From Clostridiales bacterium (GTDB lineage Bacteria; Bacillota; Clostridia; Oscillospirales; Oscillospiraceae): DNA of 38,977 bases. The DNA lies in assembly GCA_004556345.1 (NCBI GenBank), contig SFHQ01000015.1:1-38977 (forward strand), in the 5' to 3' direction. Below the pieces are notes generated by a model that had not been told where the DNA came from, searched no databases, and saw only the letters and a program-made list of their open reading frames with translations. The translations under genes and the position numbers were made by a program. Each line of letters begins with the position of its first letter. Position 1 is the stretch's first letter. Of the stretch, positions 32,689-38,977 are shown piece by piece.

Positions 32689-34077
32689 TTAGAAACGGAA
32701 ATACAGGAAGGGGTTGTAGCTGCTGCTGACGAGGCTCGCGATGCACAGCAGCAGACCGGCCAGACAGAGCACGCCCTCGGCCAGGGGCATGGCCTTTTTG
32801 CCCTCCAGCTTGTCCCAGACCTTCTTGGCCAGGGGGGTCGAGCCGACCACGCCCAGCAGGAACATCCCCACCCAGGGCAGCACGGCGTTGGCCCCGCCCA
32901 TGGTCCCCGCGCCGCCGGCGAACATGACCTTGAGGTAGGCCAGGGCGGTGGAGAGGTCCGGGGAGGCGAAGAAGACCCACCCGATGATCACGATGACCAT
33001 GGCGTAGAGATGCTGGAAGACGGCGGGCAGGCGCTTGATATACTTGCCCAGGACCAGCTTCTCGATGAGCAGGAGCACGCCGTAATAGAACCCCCAGAAG
33101 AGGAAGTTCCACCCGGCCCCGTGCCAGAAGCCCGTGAGCGCCCAGACGATGAGAATATTCACGCACTGGCGGATTTTCCCGCAGCGGTTGCCGCCCAGGG
33201 GGATGTAGACGTAATCCCGGAACCAGGTGGACAGGGAGATGTGCCAGCGCCGCCAGAACTCGGTCACGCTCTTGGAGATATAGGGGTAATCGAAGTTGAT
33301 GCAGAACTCGAAGCCCAGCATCCGGCCCAGGCCGCGGGCCATGTCGGAGTAACCGGCAAAGTCAAAGTAGATTTGCAGGGTGTAGGCGCAGGCCCCCGCC
33401 CAGGCCCCCAGCATCCCGGCGGCCACGGGGTCGGCGGACATGGTGTCCCAGAGCATGCCGAACTGGTTGGCCAGCAGGACCTTTTTCGCCATGCCGACCA
33501 TGAACAGGCGCACGCCGGAGTTGAACATGGTGGGCGTCTCGTGGCGGGAGATGAGCTGGTCGTTCACGTCCTTGTAGCGGACGATGGGACCGGCGATGAG
33601 CTGCGGGAAGAGGGAGATGTAGCAGGCGAAGTTCACCAGGCTGTGGGAGGCCTCGCAGTCGTCCCAATACACGTCGATGAGGTAGGACACGGCCTGGAAG
33701 GTGTAGAAGGAGATGCCGATGGGCAGGGCGATGCTCACGTCCGGCAGGCCGGAGAAGGCCGGGATCTGCTTGAGCGTCCCGACGAACAGGCCCGCATACT
33801 TGAACACACCCAGGGCCGCCAGGTCAATGACGATGCCGAGGATCAGAATGACACGCTTGCGGGTCCGGGTGGGCTGCTTTTCGATGAGGACGCCGCCGAA
33901 GTAGTTGACCAGGATGGACCCGATCATGATCAGAACATAGACCGGCTCACCGTAGGCATAGAAGACCAGGTTGGCCAGCAGAAGGAAGAAGTTCCTGAAC
34001 TGGAACGGTAAGATGTGGCTGACCAGCAGGACCACCAGCAGGAACAAAAGCAGGAAGGGTAAGCTAGAAAATACCAT
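32689..34077 (-). CDS. MBOAT family O-acyltransferase (AlgI/DltB-like)
   Basis: 462 residues with about ten membrane helices. LVFYAYGEPVYVLIMIGSILVNYFGG, the PIGISFYTFQAVSYLIDVY signature, and WHISLSTWFRDYVYIPLGGNR followed by LTGFWHGAGWNFLFWG (active-site His) match AlgI-type MBOATs. It moves an acyl group across the membrane for transfer to exported polysaccharide. It forms a pair with the DHHW gene just downstream. Confidence 0.93.
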   Translation of the reverse strand: MVFSSLPFLLLFLLVVLLVSHILPFQFRNFFLLLANLVFYAYGEPVYVLIMIGSILVNYFGGVLIEKQPTRTRKRVILILGIVIDLAALGVFKYAGLFVGTLKQIPAFSGLPDVSIALPIGISFYTFQAVSYLIDVYWDDCEASHSLVNFACYISLFPQLIAGPIVRYKDVNDQLISRHETPTMFNSGVRLFMVGMAKKVLLANQFGMLWDTMSADPVAAGMLGAWAGACAYTLQIYFDFAGYSDMARGLGRMLGFEFCINFDYPYISKSVTEFWRRWHISLSTWFRDYVYIPLGGNRCGKIRQCVNILIVWALTGFWHGAGWNFLFWGFYYGVLLLIEKLVLGKYIKRLPAVFQHLYAMVIVIIGWVFFASPDLSTALAYLKVMFAGGAGTMGGANAVLPWVGMFLLGVVGSTPLAKKVWDKLEGKKAMPLAEGVLCLAGLLLCIASLVSSSYNPFLYFRF

Positions 34078-34116
34078 AGATGTTGATTTCTCCCGTGATA
34101 TTCATGTAGACTGCAA

Positions 34117-34151
34117 GACTGCCGGGCCACCCAACGGGGCACCCGGCAGTC
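34117..34151 (-). terminator. Hairpin between the DUF4358 and MBOAT genes
   Basis: 10-bp perfect stem (34117-34126 with 34142-34151) just after the DUF4358 stop. No T run follows on the minus strand, so it may be a partial terminator. Confidence 0.45.
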
Positions 34152-34188
34152 CTCGAATCATTCTCTCTGGTCAGAGCGCCAGGTCTCG

Positions 34189-34752
34189 TTAGCCCACAGC
34201 GTTCTGGAAGGCAGACACCATCTCGTCATAGTGGGAAGAGAAGAACATGCCCACATAGTTGCCGCTGGTGACGACCTCGCACTTTTTGGCCAGGGCTTCG
34301 CTGTCGGGGTCATAGGAAGCGGCCTGGTCAGCGATGGCAGACAGACGGTTGGTCAGCTTGGACGCCACGTCCTGGGCGGCAGCGGCGTCGGTGGCCTCGA
34401 CCATGACGATCTCGTCGGGGAAGGCGGTGCCGACGGTGGCGTTGAAGCTGGCGGAAGAGGTCACCTGGTCGGCGGTGATGCCGTAGGTGCTCTCCAGGCC
34501 GGCGGTCTCCACGGGCAGGGTGTCGGTGTAGCCGCAGTCGGCGATGAGCTGGTCGCGCAGGGCAGCCAGATCGACAGAGCCGGTGGTGGCGCCGTTGGTC
34601 TGGGCCGCGTCGCCGTTGTCGGCGGGCTGGGTGGTGCTGGGCTGGTCGGTGGTCTGGTTGTCGTCGGCGGTGTTCTTATCGCCGCAGGCGGCCAGGGACA
34701 GGACCAGCACCAGGGTCAGCAGCAGGGCTGTTAGAGATGCAAAGCGTTTCAT
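34189..34752 (-). CDS. DUF4358 lipoprotein
   Basis: 187 residues. Signal peptide with lipobox LAAC (Cys about 23), a low-complexity Asp/Thr/Gln linker, then a globular domain (about 60-187) starting LAALRDQLIADCGYTDTLP and ending YVGMFFSSHYDEMVSAFQNA. The pattern fits DUF4358, a family of unknown function often next to MBOAT/SGNH acylation genes in gut Clostridia (recalled). AGGAGG lies 10 bases before the ATG. Confidence 0.78.
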   Translation of the reverse strand: MKRFASLTALLLTLVLVLSLAACGDKNTADDNQTTDQPSTTQPADNGDAAQTNGATTGSVDLAALRDQLIADCGYTDTLPVETAGLESTYGITADQVTSSASFNATVGTAFPDEIVMVEATDAAAAQDVASKLTNRLSAIADQAASYDPDSEALAKKCEVVTSGNYVGMFFSSHYDEMVSAFQNAVG

Positions 34753-34791
34753 ACTTCCTTATCCTCCTAGTAAATCAAATACTGGTATATC

Positions 34792-35664
34792 TTACTTCAG
34801 CGCCTCCGGCACATGGGTCAGCAGATAGTTGGCCCAGGCGGCGGCACCGTCGTAATTGAAATGGATGCCCATGGCCTTGTCCCCGCTGTACTCGGCCTTC
34901 AGGGCGCCGGCGTCGCCGGTGACGGCTTCGGCGACGTTGACGTAATACCACTGCTTTTCCTGGCAGATGGCTTTCATCTTCTCGTTGAACTCCTGGATCG
35001 TGAAATTGTTCAAAGACCCGTCGGCACGGGGGCTGTCGGCGGTCATGGGGGTGACGGATTCGATGAGCACGGCGATGCCGGGAGACTTCTCCTGGATCTT
35101 GCTCACTAAGGTTACCAAATCTTGGGATACTCTGTCAACCCCTGAAGCGATACAATTCATGCCCAGCATCAAATAAACTTTTTTGGCACCGGAGGCGGCG
35201 ATGCCGTCCTCGATGCGGGGGTGCTGCCCGGACCCGGCGGGGTATTCGGGCAGGCGTTCGTTGCCGGCCTGGTAGGACAGGGCGTTGGTCTGGCTCAGGC
35301 TCACGGAGCAGAAGAACTTGGCCTTGCCCAGCGTGCCGTAGCTGCTGTTGTAATTGGCCAGGGTGACGGAGACGGAGTCGCCGACGAAGGCGGCGTCGTC
35401 AAACCAGTCGGCGTCCACGGGGGCAGATTCCGGGACGGAGACGGTGTCTGCCGCTTCCTCCCCGTTCTGGCCGTTCTGGCCGTCCTGGCCGTCTTGGTTT
35501 TCTTGCGTGGTTTGGGTATCTTCGGGCGAAGTTGTCTCGCCGGTCTGGTTGGTGGTGCTGTCCTCCCCTGTCGGGTCGGCCGCGTCCTGGGCGGGGCCGC
35601 AGGCGGCCAGGGCCAGGAGAAGGGAGAGGGTCAGGACGGCGATGGTCCATCGGTTCCACTTCAT
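34792..35664 (-). CDS. SGNH/GDSL-hydrolase lipoprotein
   Basis: 290 residues. The lipobox LAAC (Cys about 23) is followed by a 50-residue Gln/Asp/Asn/Gly-rich linker, then an SGNH domain (about 90-290): block I DDAAFVGDSVSVTLA (catalytic Ser), block III YLMLGMNCIASG (Asn), and block V KAMGIHFNYDGAAAW (catalytic His). It is a predicted esterase or acyltransferase on the outer membrane face. It closely resembles the C-terminal domain of the next gene upstream, so the two are paralogs. Confidence 0.85.
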   Translation of the reverse strand: MKWNRWTIAVLTLSLLLALAACGPAQDAADPTGEDSTTNQTGETTSPEDTQTTQENQDGQDGQNGQNGEEAADTVSVPESAPVDADWFDDAAFVGDSVSVTLANYNSSYGTLGKAKFFCSVSLSQTNALSYQAGNERLPEYPAGSGQHPRIEDGIAASGAKKVYLMLGMNCIASGVDRVSQDLVTLVSKIQEKSPGIAVLIESVTPMTADSPRADGSLNNFTIQEFNEKMKAICQEKQWYYVNVAEAVTGDAGALKAEYSGDKAMGIHFNYDGAAAWANYLLTHVPEALK

Positions 35665-35702
35665 GTTGCTTTGCTCCTTTCGCGCATCGCCGGGTCAGCA
35701 GA

Positions 35703-37115
35703 TCACAGGAGCCGCGCGGGGATGTGGGTCAGCAGGTAGTTGACCCAGACCTTGGCCCCTTCGTAGGTAAAGTGCATGCCCATGCTGTTGTAATCGCTGC
35801 AATACTCTTTTTTCAGGAAACCGTTCCCGTCCCGGAAGGCCTCGGCGACGTTGACGTAGTACCATTTGTTCTCTTCGCAGTAGGCCTTCATGGTCTCGTT
35901 GAACTCGTTGATCTTGCCGTTGTTGAGCTTTTCGGAGTAGCTCTTGCTCTTGTCCGCCATGGGGGTGACGGACTGGATGATGATCTGCACGTCCGGGTTC
36001 TTGTCCAGGATATTCTTGAGGATCGTCATATAGTCGTTCGTGGAGCGCTCGATGCCGTAGGCGATGTTGTCCATGCCCAGCATGACGTAGACGTACTTCG
36101 CGCCGGTGGCGGCGACGCTGTCCTGAATGGCGGGCTTCTGGCCGGACCCCTTGGGGTACTCCGGCAGGATCTTGCCGGTGAGCATATTGGTGGGGCTCAT
36201 GCTGCCGGCGCAGAGGAACTTCGCCTGGCCCAGGGCACCGCTGGCGCCGCAGTAGGCCTCCAGGGTCATGGAGATGGAGTCACCGATGAACACGGCGTTG
36301 TCAAAGAAGCTCACGGGGCCTGCCTCGGATGCGGGGACCAGGGCCTCGAACTGGATGTCGATGTAGTTGTCATAGAGGCTGTCGTAGGCCCCGGCGGTGA
36401 GGTCGACCGTCTCGCTGCCCTTGGGGATCTCCCGGTCGGCGGCGGTCATCACCCGGTAGACCACGGCGGCGACCTCCTGGCGGCTCATGGTGTTCTGGGG
36501 GTAGAAGAAGCCGTCCTCATAGCCCTTGACGATGCCGGCCATCTGGCAGGCGGTCACGCCGCTGCGGGCGTAGTCGTCGATGTAGAGGGAGTCCTGGAAC
36601 TGGTCCGGCTCCACGACCTTCAGCAGGGTAATTTCCTCCAGGGCGGCGAAGCGGGCCATCACCGTGCAGACCTGCTCTCTCGTCAGCGCATCGTCCGGGG
36701 AAAACGTCGTCTCGGACGTGCCGCCGATGAGCCCGTAGGTATAGGCCCAGCAGACGGCGTCGTAATAGGCCGCGTCAGAAGCGATGTCGGTAAAGCCGGG
36801 GATCTGGATCTCCTTCAGCTTCCGGTCTTTCTTCCGCTGCTTCTGGCGGTCTTTGAAGACGCCGTTGTCCATGTTATAAAGGTAGAGGACCAGGTCGCCC
36901 CGGGTTTCCAGCTGTTCTCCCTCGAACTTTTCACTGGAGGGCAGGACGCCAGCCTTGTTCAGTTCTGTAATATACTGGTAGCTCCACAGGTCCTGGGTCA
37001 CGTCCACGTAGGGGTTCTCCCAAGGCTCTTCCTTGGCCGGGCCGAGGCCCCGCAGCAGAGACGCACAAGAGAACACGATCATAAACACCAGAAACCAACT
37101 GATGGTCTGTTTCAC
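35703..37115 (-). CDS. SLH-domain SGNH hydrolase
   Basis: 470 residues. An N-terminal hydrophobic segment (about 4-24) is a signal or anchor. Three S-layer-homology repeats span about residues 35-225 (YVDVTQDLWSYQYITELNKAGVLP, FTDIASDAAYYDAVCWAYTYGLIGG, SGVTACQMAGIVKGYEDGFF), which bind wall polymers. The SGNH domain (about 275-470) has FIGDSISMTL, YVMLGMDNIAYG and MGMHFTYEGAKVW. It starts at the GTG at 37115 after GGAGG, overlapping by 4 bases the stop of the collagen-half frame; that overlap is probably chance if the element model is right. Confidence 0.88.
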   Translation of the reverse strand: MKQTISWFLVFMIVFSCASLLRGLGPAKEEPWENPYVDVTQDLWSYQYITELNKAGVLPSSEKFEGEQLETRGDLVLYLYNMDNGVFKDRQKQRKKDRKLKEIQIPGFTDIASDAAYYDAVCWAYTYGLIGGTSETTFSPDDALTREQVCTVMARFAALEEITLLKVVEPDQFQDSLYIDDYARSGVTACQMAGIVKGYEDGFFYPQNTMSRQEVAAVVYRVMTAADREIPKGSETVDLTAGAYDSLYDNYIDIQFEALVPASEAGPVSFFDNAVFIGDSISMTLEAYCGASGALGQAKFLCAGSMSPTNMLTGKILPEYPKGSGQKPAIQDSVAATGAKYVYVMLGMDNIAYGIERSTNDYMTILKNILDKNPDVQIIIQSVTPMADKSKSYSEKLNNGKINEFNETMKAYCEENKWYYVNVAEAFRDGNGFLKKEYCSDYNSMGMHFTYEGAKVWVNYLLTHIPARLL

Positions 37116-37633
37116 CCGTCATCACCCTCCAGAAAAATCCTTCGCATTGTTGTTTTTTCTCTCTCAAACACTGCCCTTTGCGCAGATAATTTATTGTACG
37201 TCATCTTCTGCACCAAAAGTGCATCAAAAGTGCGCCAAAATCCCCTTTTTTTCCCGCTTCCTGCAACTTTCTTTTGGGGGCGTTGTTCTTCTCTCCCGGC
37301 TTCCGTGGCCCCCGTTGGCCCAACGGGGCCTTGGGGGCCCATCGGACCGGGTTCTCCGGCAGGTCCCTGCGGCCCCATCGGGCCGACAGGACCGATCAGC
37401 CAAGGCCCGATCTCCGGCCGCGGGCAAGGTCTGGGACCAGGCTCCGGCCGAGGCGGCGGACAAGGCTCCGGCGGGCAGGGCGGGGGGCAAGGCTCCGGCG
37501 GACAAGGCGGCGGACAAGGGGGGCAGGGGGGCGGACAAGGCTCCGGCGGACAAGGCGGCGGACAAGGGGGGCAGGGGGGCGGACAAGGCGGCCGACCGAA
37601 CTGGTCAAAGCCGCCGCAGGAATAACGTTTCAT
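37112..37633 (-). CDS. N-terminal half of a split collagen-like spore-surface protein
   Basis: 173 residues as it stands. Residues 1-75 are Cys/Pro-rich (MKRYSCGGFDQFGRPPCPPP, then CPP repeats), about 76-108 are Gly-X-Y triplets (GPVGPMGPQGPAGEPG ...), and after the shared core the frame continues for 63 residues of charged non-collagen sequence unlike any exosporium C-terminus. AAAGGA lies 7 bases before the ATG at 37633, and a possible SigK-type promoter lies about 60 bases upstream. Joined at codon 109 to the half at 19.6 kb it regains the expected closing domain. As shown, it is likely the interrupted vegetative form. Confidence 0.75.
   Translation of the reverse strand: MKRYSCGGFDQFGRPPCPPPCPPCPPPCPPEPCPPPCPPCPPPCPPEPCPPPCPPEPCPPPRPEPGPRPCPRPEIGPWLIGPVGPMGPQGPAGEPGPMGPQGPVGPTGATEAGREEQRPQKKVAGSGKKRGFWRTFDALLVQKMTYNKLSAQRAVFEREKTTMRRIFLEGDDG
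37282..37309. other. Putative attachment site, right junction of the intervening element
   Basis: Arm GTTGTTC at 37282-37288 and core CCGTGGC at 37303-37309. The core is identical to 19926-19932 and falls on the same codon phase. Confidence 0.55.
37491..37586. repeat. Perfect 48-bp tandem repeat (2 copies) in the Cys/Pro-rich region
   Basis: Units at 37491-37538 and 37539-37586 encode CPPPCPPCPPPCPPEP twice. It is likely to vary in copy number between strains. Confidence 0.8.
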
Positions 37634-37694
37634 AGGGCGTCCTTTCTCCGCAGAAAGCGGGATGCGGATTTTCGCAGGCAGAAGGCCCGCACCC

Positions 37695-37722
37695 CACTCT
37701 ATGCGAAGGTGAGAAGAAGGGT
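37695..37722 (-). promoter_or_regulatory. Possible SigK-type promoter of the collagen N-terminal half
   Basis: The minus strand has AC (37722-37721), a 17-base spacer and CATAGAGTG (37703-37695), 8 of 9 to the SigK -10 form CATAnnnTA. Short motif, weak evidence. Confidence 0.25.
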
Positions 37723-37797
37723 GTCCGGCGGAGCAGGCGGATCGGATTCGCCGTGCGGTGTCGCCTTAGTACACTACGGACTGCTTGCACAACGTAG

Positions 37798-37954
37798 CCC
37801 TCATCCGTCCGCTTCGCGTCCACCTTCCCCCTCGGGGAAGGCTCTCGCAACGCTGTACAAACTTGAAGTGTTGTACCTTCTTATGATAAATGGTATCACT
37901 CAAAGCCTTCCCCTGGGGGGAAGGTGGCCCGGCTCAAGCCGGGTCGGATGAGGG
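37798..37954. repeat. Inverted-repeat element with CCCTCATCCG ends
   Basis: The left end CCCTCATCCG and right end CGGATGAGGG are inverted copies. Inner blocks CCACCTTCCCC..GGGGAAGGCT recur in inverse at the right side. This MITE-like pattern is recalled as frequent in gut Clostridia. The frames that cross it (37605-37850 minus, 37890-38147 plus) are not genes. Confidence 0.65.
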
Positions 37955-38024
37955 CCACCTACCGAACGGAATCGCTCGTGTACCAACGCACCTCCGCCCG
38001 ACACAGAATACCACCCTTCTCCCA

Positions 38025-38053
38025 TTGCAACGTTCGACAAAATCTGCTAAAAT
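38025..38053 (+). promoter_or_regulatory. Promoter of the locus B small peptide
   Basis: TTGCAA at 38025-38030, 17-base spacer, TAAAAT at 38048-38053. A 5' leader hairpin (GGCCCT 38059-38064 with AGGGCC 38071-38076) follows at the predicted RNA start. Confidence 0.6.
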
Positions 38054-38154
38054 AAAAAGGCCCTGTCAAAAGGGCCGGAAAGATGCGTTGTTACGACGAA
38101 AAAGTGGTTGGCTCACCCCTCGCAAAGTCCAAGTGGAAAGGGGGTGAAGCTGGA

Positions 38155-38229
38155 GTGGACAGATTCCTTTTCAAGTTTCTGGTGTGCGTGGCGTTCTTAG
38201 CGCTGGCACTTTCCATAAAAGCGTGCTGA
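38155..38229 (+). CDS. Small membrane peptide, putative type I toxin (locus B)
   Basis: 24 residues from GTG at 38155: MDRFLFKFLVCV, then AFLALALSIKAC. It is almost all one membrane helix. AAAGGGGG lies about 10 bases upstream. An ATG at 38083 in the same frame would give 48 residues but has a poor ribosome site. As in locus A, the stop codon lies inside the terminator stem and a convergent strong promoter makes an RNA covering the 3' end. The peptide lacks the Lys-rich tail of locus A, so it may be a divergent or decayed toxin. Confidence 0.5.
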   Translation: MDRFLFKFLVCVAFLALALSIKAC

Positions 38230-38312
38230 CCGCTCGGCGGCCACCGAACGGTCAGCATTATTAACGTAATGTGAAACCAATGAGCCAACCGCTAGTAGCA
38301 GCGCTCTTTCTG
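38215..38312 (-). ncRNA. Putative antitoxin RNA of type I TA locus B
   Basis: About 97 nt from the predicted start near 38312 to a TTTT tail near 38215. It contains a 5' hairpin (GAGC ... CGGTTGGCTC) and a terminator hairpin (GCTGACC/GGTCAGC with GGTGGCCGCC inside). CGGTTGGCTC and GGTGGCCGCC are identical in locus A at matching positions. It is antisense to the end of the small peptide gene. Confidence 0.65.
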
Positions 38313-38317
38313 TTTTT

Positions 38318-38346
38318 AGGATAGCATCCCGCGCCTGCTTTGTCAA
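38318..38346 (-). promoter_or_regulatory. Strong promoter of the locus B antisense RNA
   Basis: Perfect TTGACA at 38341-38346, 17-base spacer, TATCCT at 38318-38323. Confidence 0.8.
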
Positions 38347-38389
38347 GGCAGGCCTTGCTCTTGCCGTTGTTTTTGGAAGAGGTAATAAA

Positions 38390-38551
38390 ATGAAAAAGAA
38401 AACAACCTATTTTGATGAGATCGTTTACTACAAGCTGCTAGAAGCAGAACAGGAAGCCGGGGAAAATAAGGATGTAGCCAAGGTTATACAGAGCCGTGAC
38501 GATAATATCTTTCATCATATTTCCCACCCCCTTAAAGCGCTATCAGCATGA
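38390..38551 (+). CDS. Small hypothetical protein
   Basis: 53 residues beginning MKKKTTYFDEIVYYKLLEAE and ending HHISHPLKALSA, preceded by GAGGTAATAAA. The N-terminal YFDEIVYYKLLEAEQEA is reminiscent of small antitoxin-like proteins in gut Clostridia, but I cannot place it. The last 20 bases overlap the convergent gene at 38532, and the C-terminal part looks like read-through, so it may be a truncated gene. Confidence 0.4.
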   Translation: MKKKTTYFDEIVYYKLLEAEQEAGENKDVAKVIQSRDDNIFHHISHPLKALSA

Positions 38552-38977
38552 AGGCCATGATGACCGTCACGTCTATGACCGCCCACAGTGCGTAATCGTT
38601 GACAACGCCGCTGTGCAGCCTGTGCATCACGTCAAAGTAGCCGCGCCAGTTGTGCTTGAAGCCCCAGAACAGGTCTCCGCCGCCAACCTGGCTGAACTCC
38701 TGGGCTTCGCCGCCGTAGAACAGCTCATACTTGCTGTCCACAGCGTCGCCGGAGCGCTGGCTCACGTTGTCATACTTGGAGGCCACAGCCACGATGGTGA
38801 CAGACAGCAGGGCGATGCAGAGGATCAGCAGCCAGCTGATGGGCTCCCAAACGCCCACATGGGCAAAGCTGACCGCATTCTCGGCTGCCACGCCGGAGGC
38901 GTCAAAGCCCATGGCGCTGATATACTGGGCCACGCTGAACACAGCCTTTGCAGCAGGCTCAGTTATGTAAGTGGTGA
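38532..38977 (-). CDS. Partial membrane protein, possibly a proton-pumping complex subunit (C-terminal end)
   Basis: The frame is open to the right edge of the window, so only the last part (about 148 residues) is seen. Two hydrophobic helices (WLLILCIALLSVTIVAV and YALWAVIDVTVIMAFMLIAL) flank a loop with GGGDLFWGFKHNWRGYFDVMHRLHSGVVNDY. The 'RLHSG..NDY' before a last helix resembles the end of large antiporter-like subunits of complex I or energy-converting hydrogenase. This assignment is tentative. A GTG at 38942 is an internal codon, not the start. Confidence 0.4.
   Translation of the reverse strand, partial: TTYITEPAAKAVFSVAQYISAMGFDASGVAAENAVSFAHVGVWEPISWLLILCIALLSVTIVAVASKYDNVSQRSGDAVDSKYELFYGGEAQEFSQVGGGDLFWGFKHNWRGYFDVMHRLHSGVVNDYALWAVIDVTVIMAFMLIAL

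Larger units (their letters stand above)
19926..37309. mobile_element. Putative 17.4-kb skin-like element splitting a collagen-like gene
   Basis: The segment from core to core (17,377 bp) separates the C-terminal and N-terminal halves of one collagen-like gene, in the correct order and orientation and in the same frame. It contains a large serine recombinase (29432-30715), phosphate genes and surface-acylation genes, all on the minus strand. Known sporulation intervening elements (sigK skin, spsM/SP-beta, spoVFB) are excised by serine recombinases in the mother cell. Unusual points are that the recombinase is central rather than beside an end and that the cargo looks chromosomal. Confidence 0.5.

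Noticed and set aside
31525..34011. 828-residue open frame on the plus strand
   Set aside because: GC-driven shadow of the MBOAT and DHHW genes; composition (Val/Gly/Gln/His) is not protein-like.
37112..37115. Translational coupling between the collagen half and the SLH-SGNH gene as a designed operon
   Set aside because: The tail of the collagen half after the core is not conserved-looking, and the SLH gene has its own GGAGG site; the 4-base overlap is probably chance.
37440..37600. CRISPR-like repeat array
   Set aside because: The repetition is a coding tandem repeat with no spacers and no cas genes nearby.
35532..37625. 697-residue plus-strand frame ending in Gly/Gln repeats
   Set aside because: Reverse reading of the SGNH genes and of the Pro/Cys repeats; not a silk-like protein.
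37605..37850. 81-residue frame on the minus strand
   Set aside because: Reads through the inverted-repeat element; a common false call for this kind of repeat.

Overview
The window looks like a piece of chromosome from a GC-rich, spore-forming gut Clostridia member, most like the Oscillospiraceae (Flavonifractor / Intestinimonas / Oscillibacter type). The basis is AGGAGG ribosome sites, Gram-positive lipoprotein boxes, a SleB-type cortex-lytic enzyme, exosporium-type collagen-like protein halves, a family I CoA-transferase, and interspersed hairpin repeats typical of these genomes. The species cannot be fixed from the sequence alone.

Left part (1-19.6 kb), mostly housekeeping. Tandem strong promoters at the left edge point out of the window and look like an rRNA operon promoter region. 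Then come a small zinc-ribbon membrane protein, a CoA-transferase, a FlK-like thioesterase, a SleB-like hydrolase, tRNA-Ser(GGA), a tRNA-Met/Glu/Val operon, pepT, sfsA, rarD, an old-yellow-enzyme reductase, a MATE exporter, a DUF169 protein, a YefM/PIN toxin-antitoxin pair, an AAA/DUF4143 ATPase, prfC-udk-asnS, and a RelB/PIN pair. A very small holin-like toxin gene with a convergent antisense RNA lies at 11.1-11.5 kb.

Middle part (19.6-37.6 kb), every gene on the minus strand. It holds a phosphate block (phoB-phoR-HD protein, pstS-pstC-pstA-pstB-phoU, nptA) with TTTAAC Pho boxes, a large serine recombinase beside a regulator with a degenerate receiver domain, and a surface-acylation block (MBOAT, DHHW, DUF4358 lipoprotein, two SGNH hydrolases, one with SLH domains). 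This whole block is bracketed by the two halves of one collagen-like spore-surface gene: the N-terminal half at 37.3-37.6 kb and a start-less C-terminal half at 19.64-19.93 kb. The halves share a 7-bp core in the same reading frame. Joining them at the core gives a continuous 204-residue protein in Gly-X-Y register, and the matching circle junction carries GTTGTTC/GAACAAC arms around the core. The best reading is a 17.4-kb skin-like intervening element that a serine recombinase could excise during sporulation.

Right part (37.6-39.0 kb). This holds a hairpin-bounded repeat, a second small membrane peptide locus with a convergent antisense RNA closely resembling the one at 11 kb, a 53-residue small ORF, and the 3' end of a membrane protein that may be a proton-pumping complex subunit. 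Together the window has two type II and two type I toxin-antitoxin candidates.
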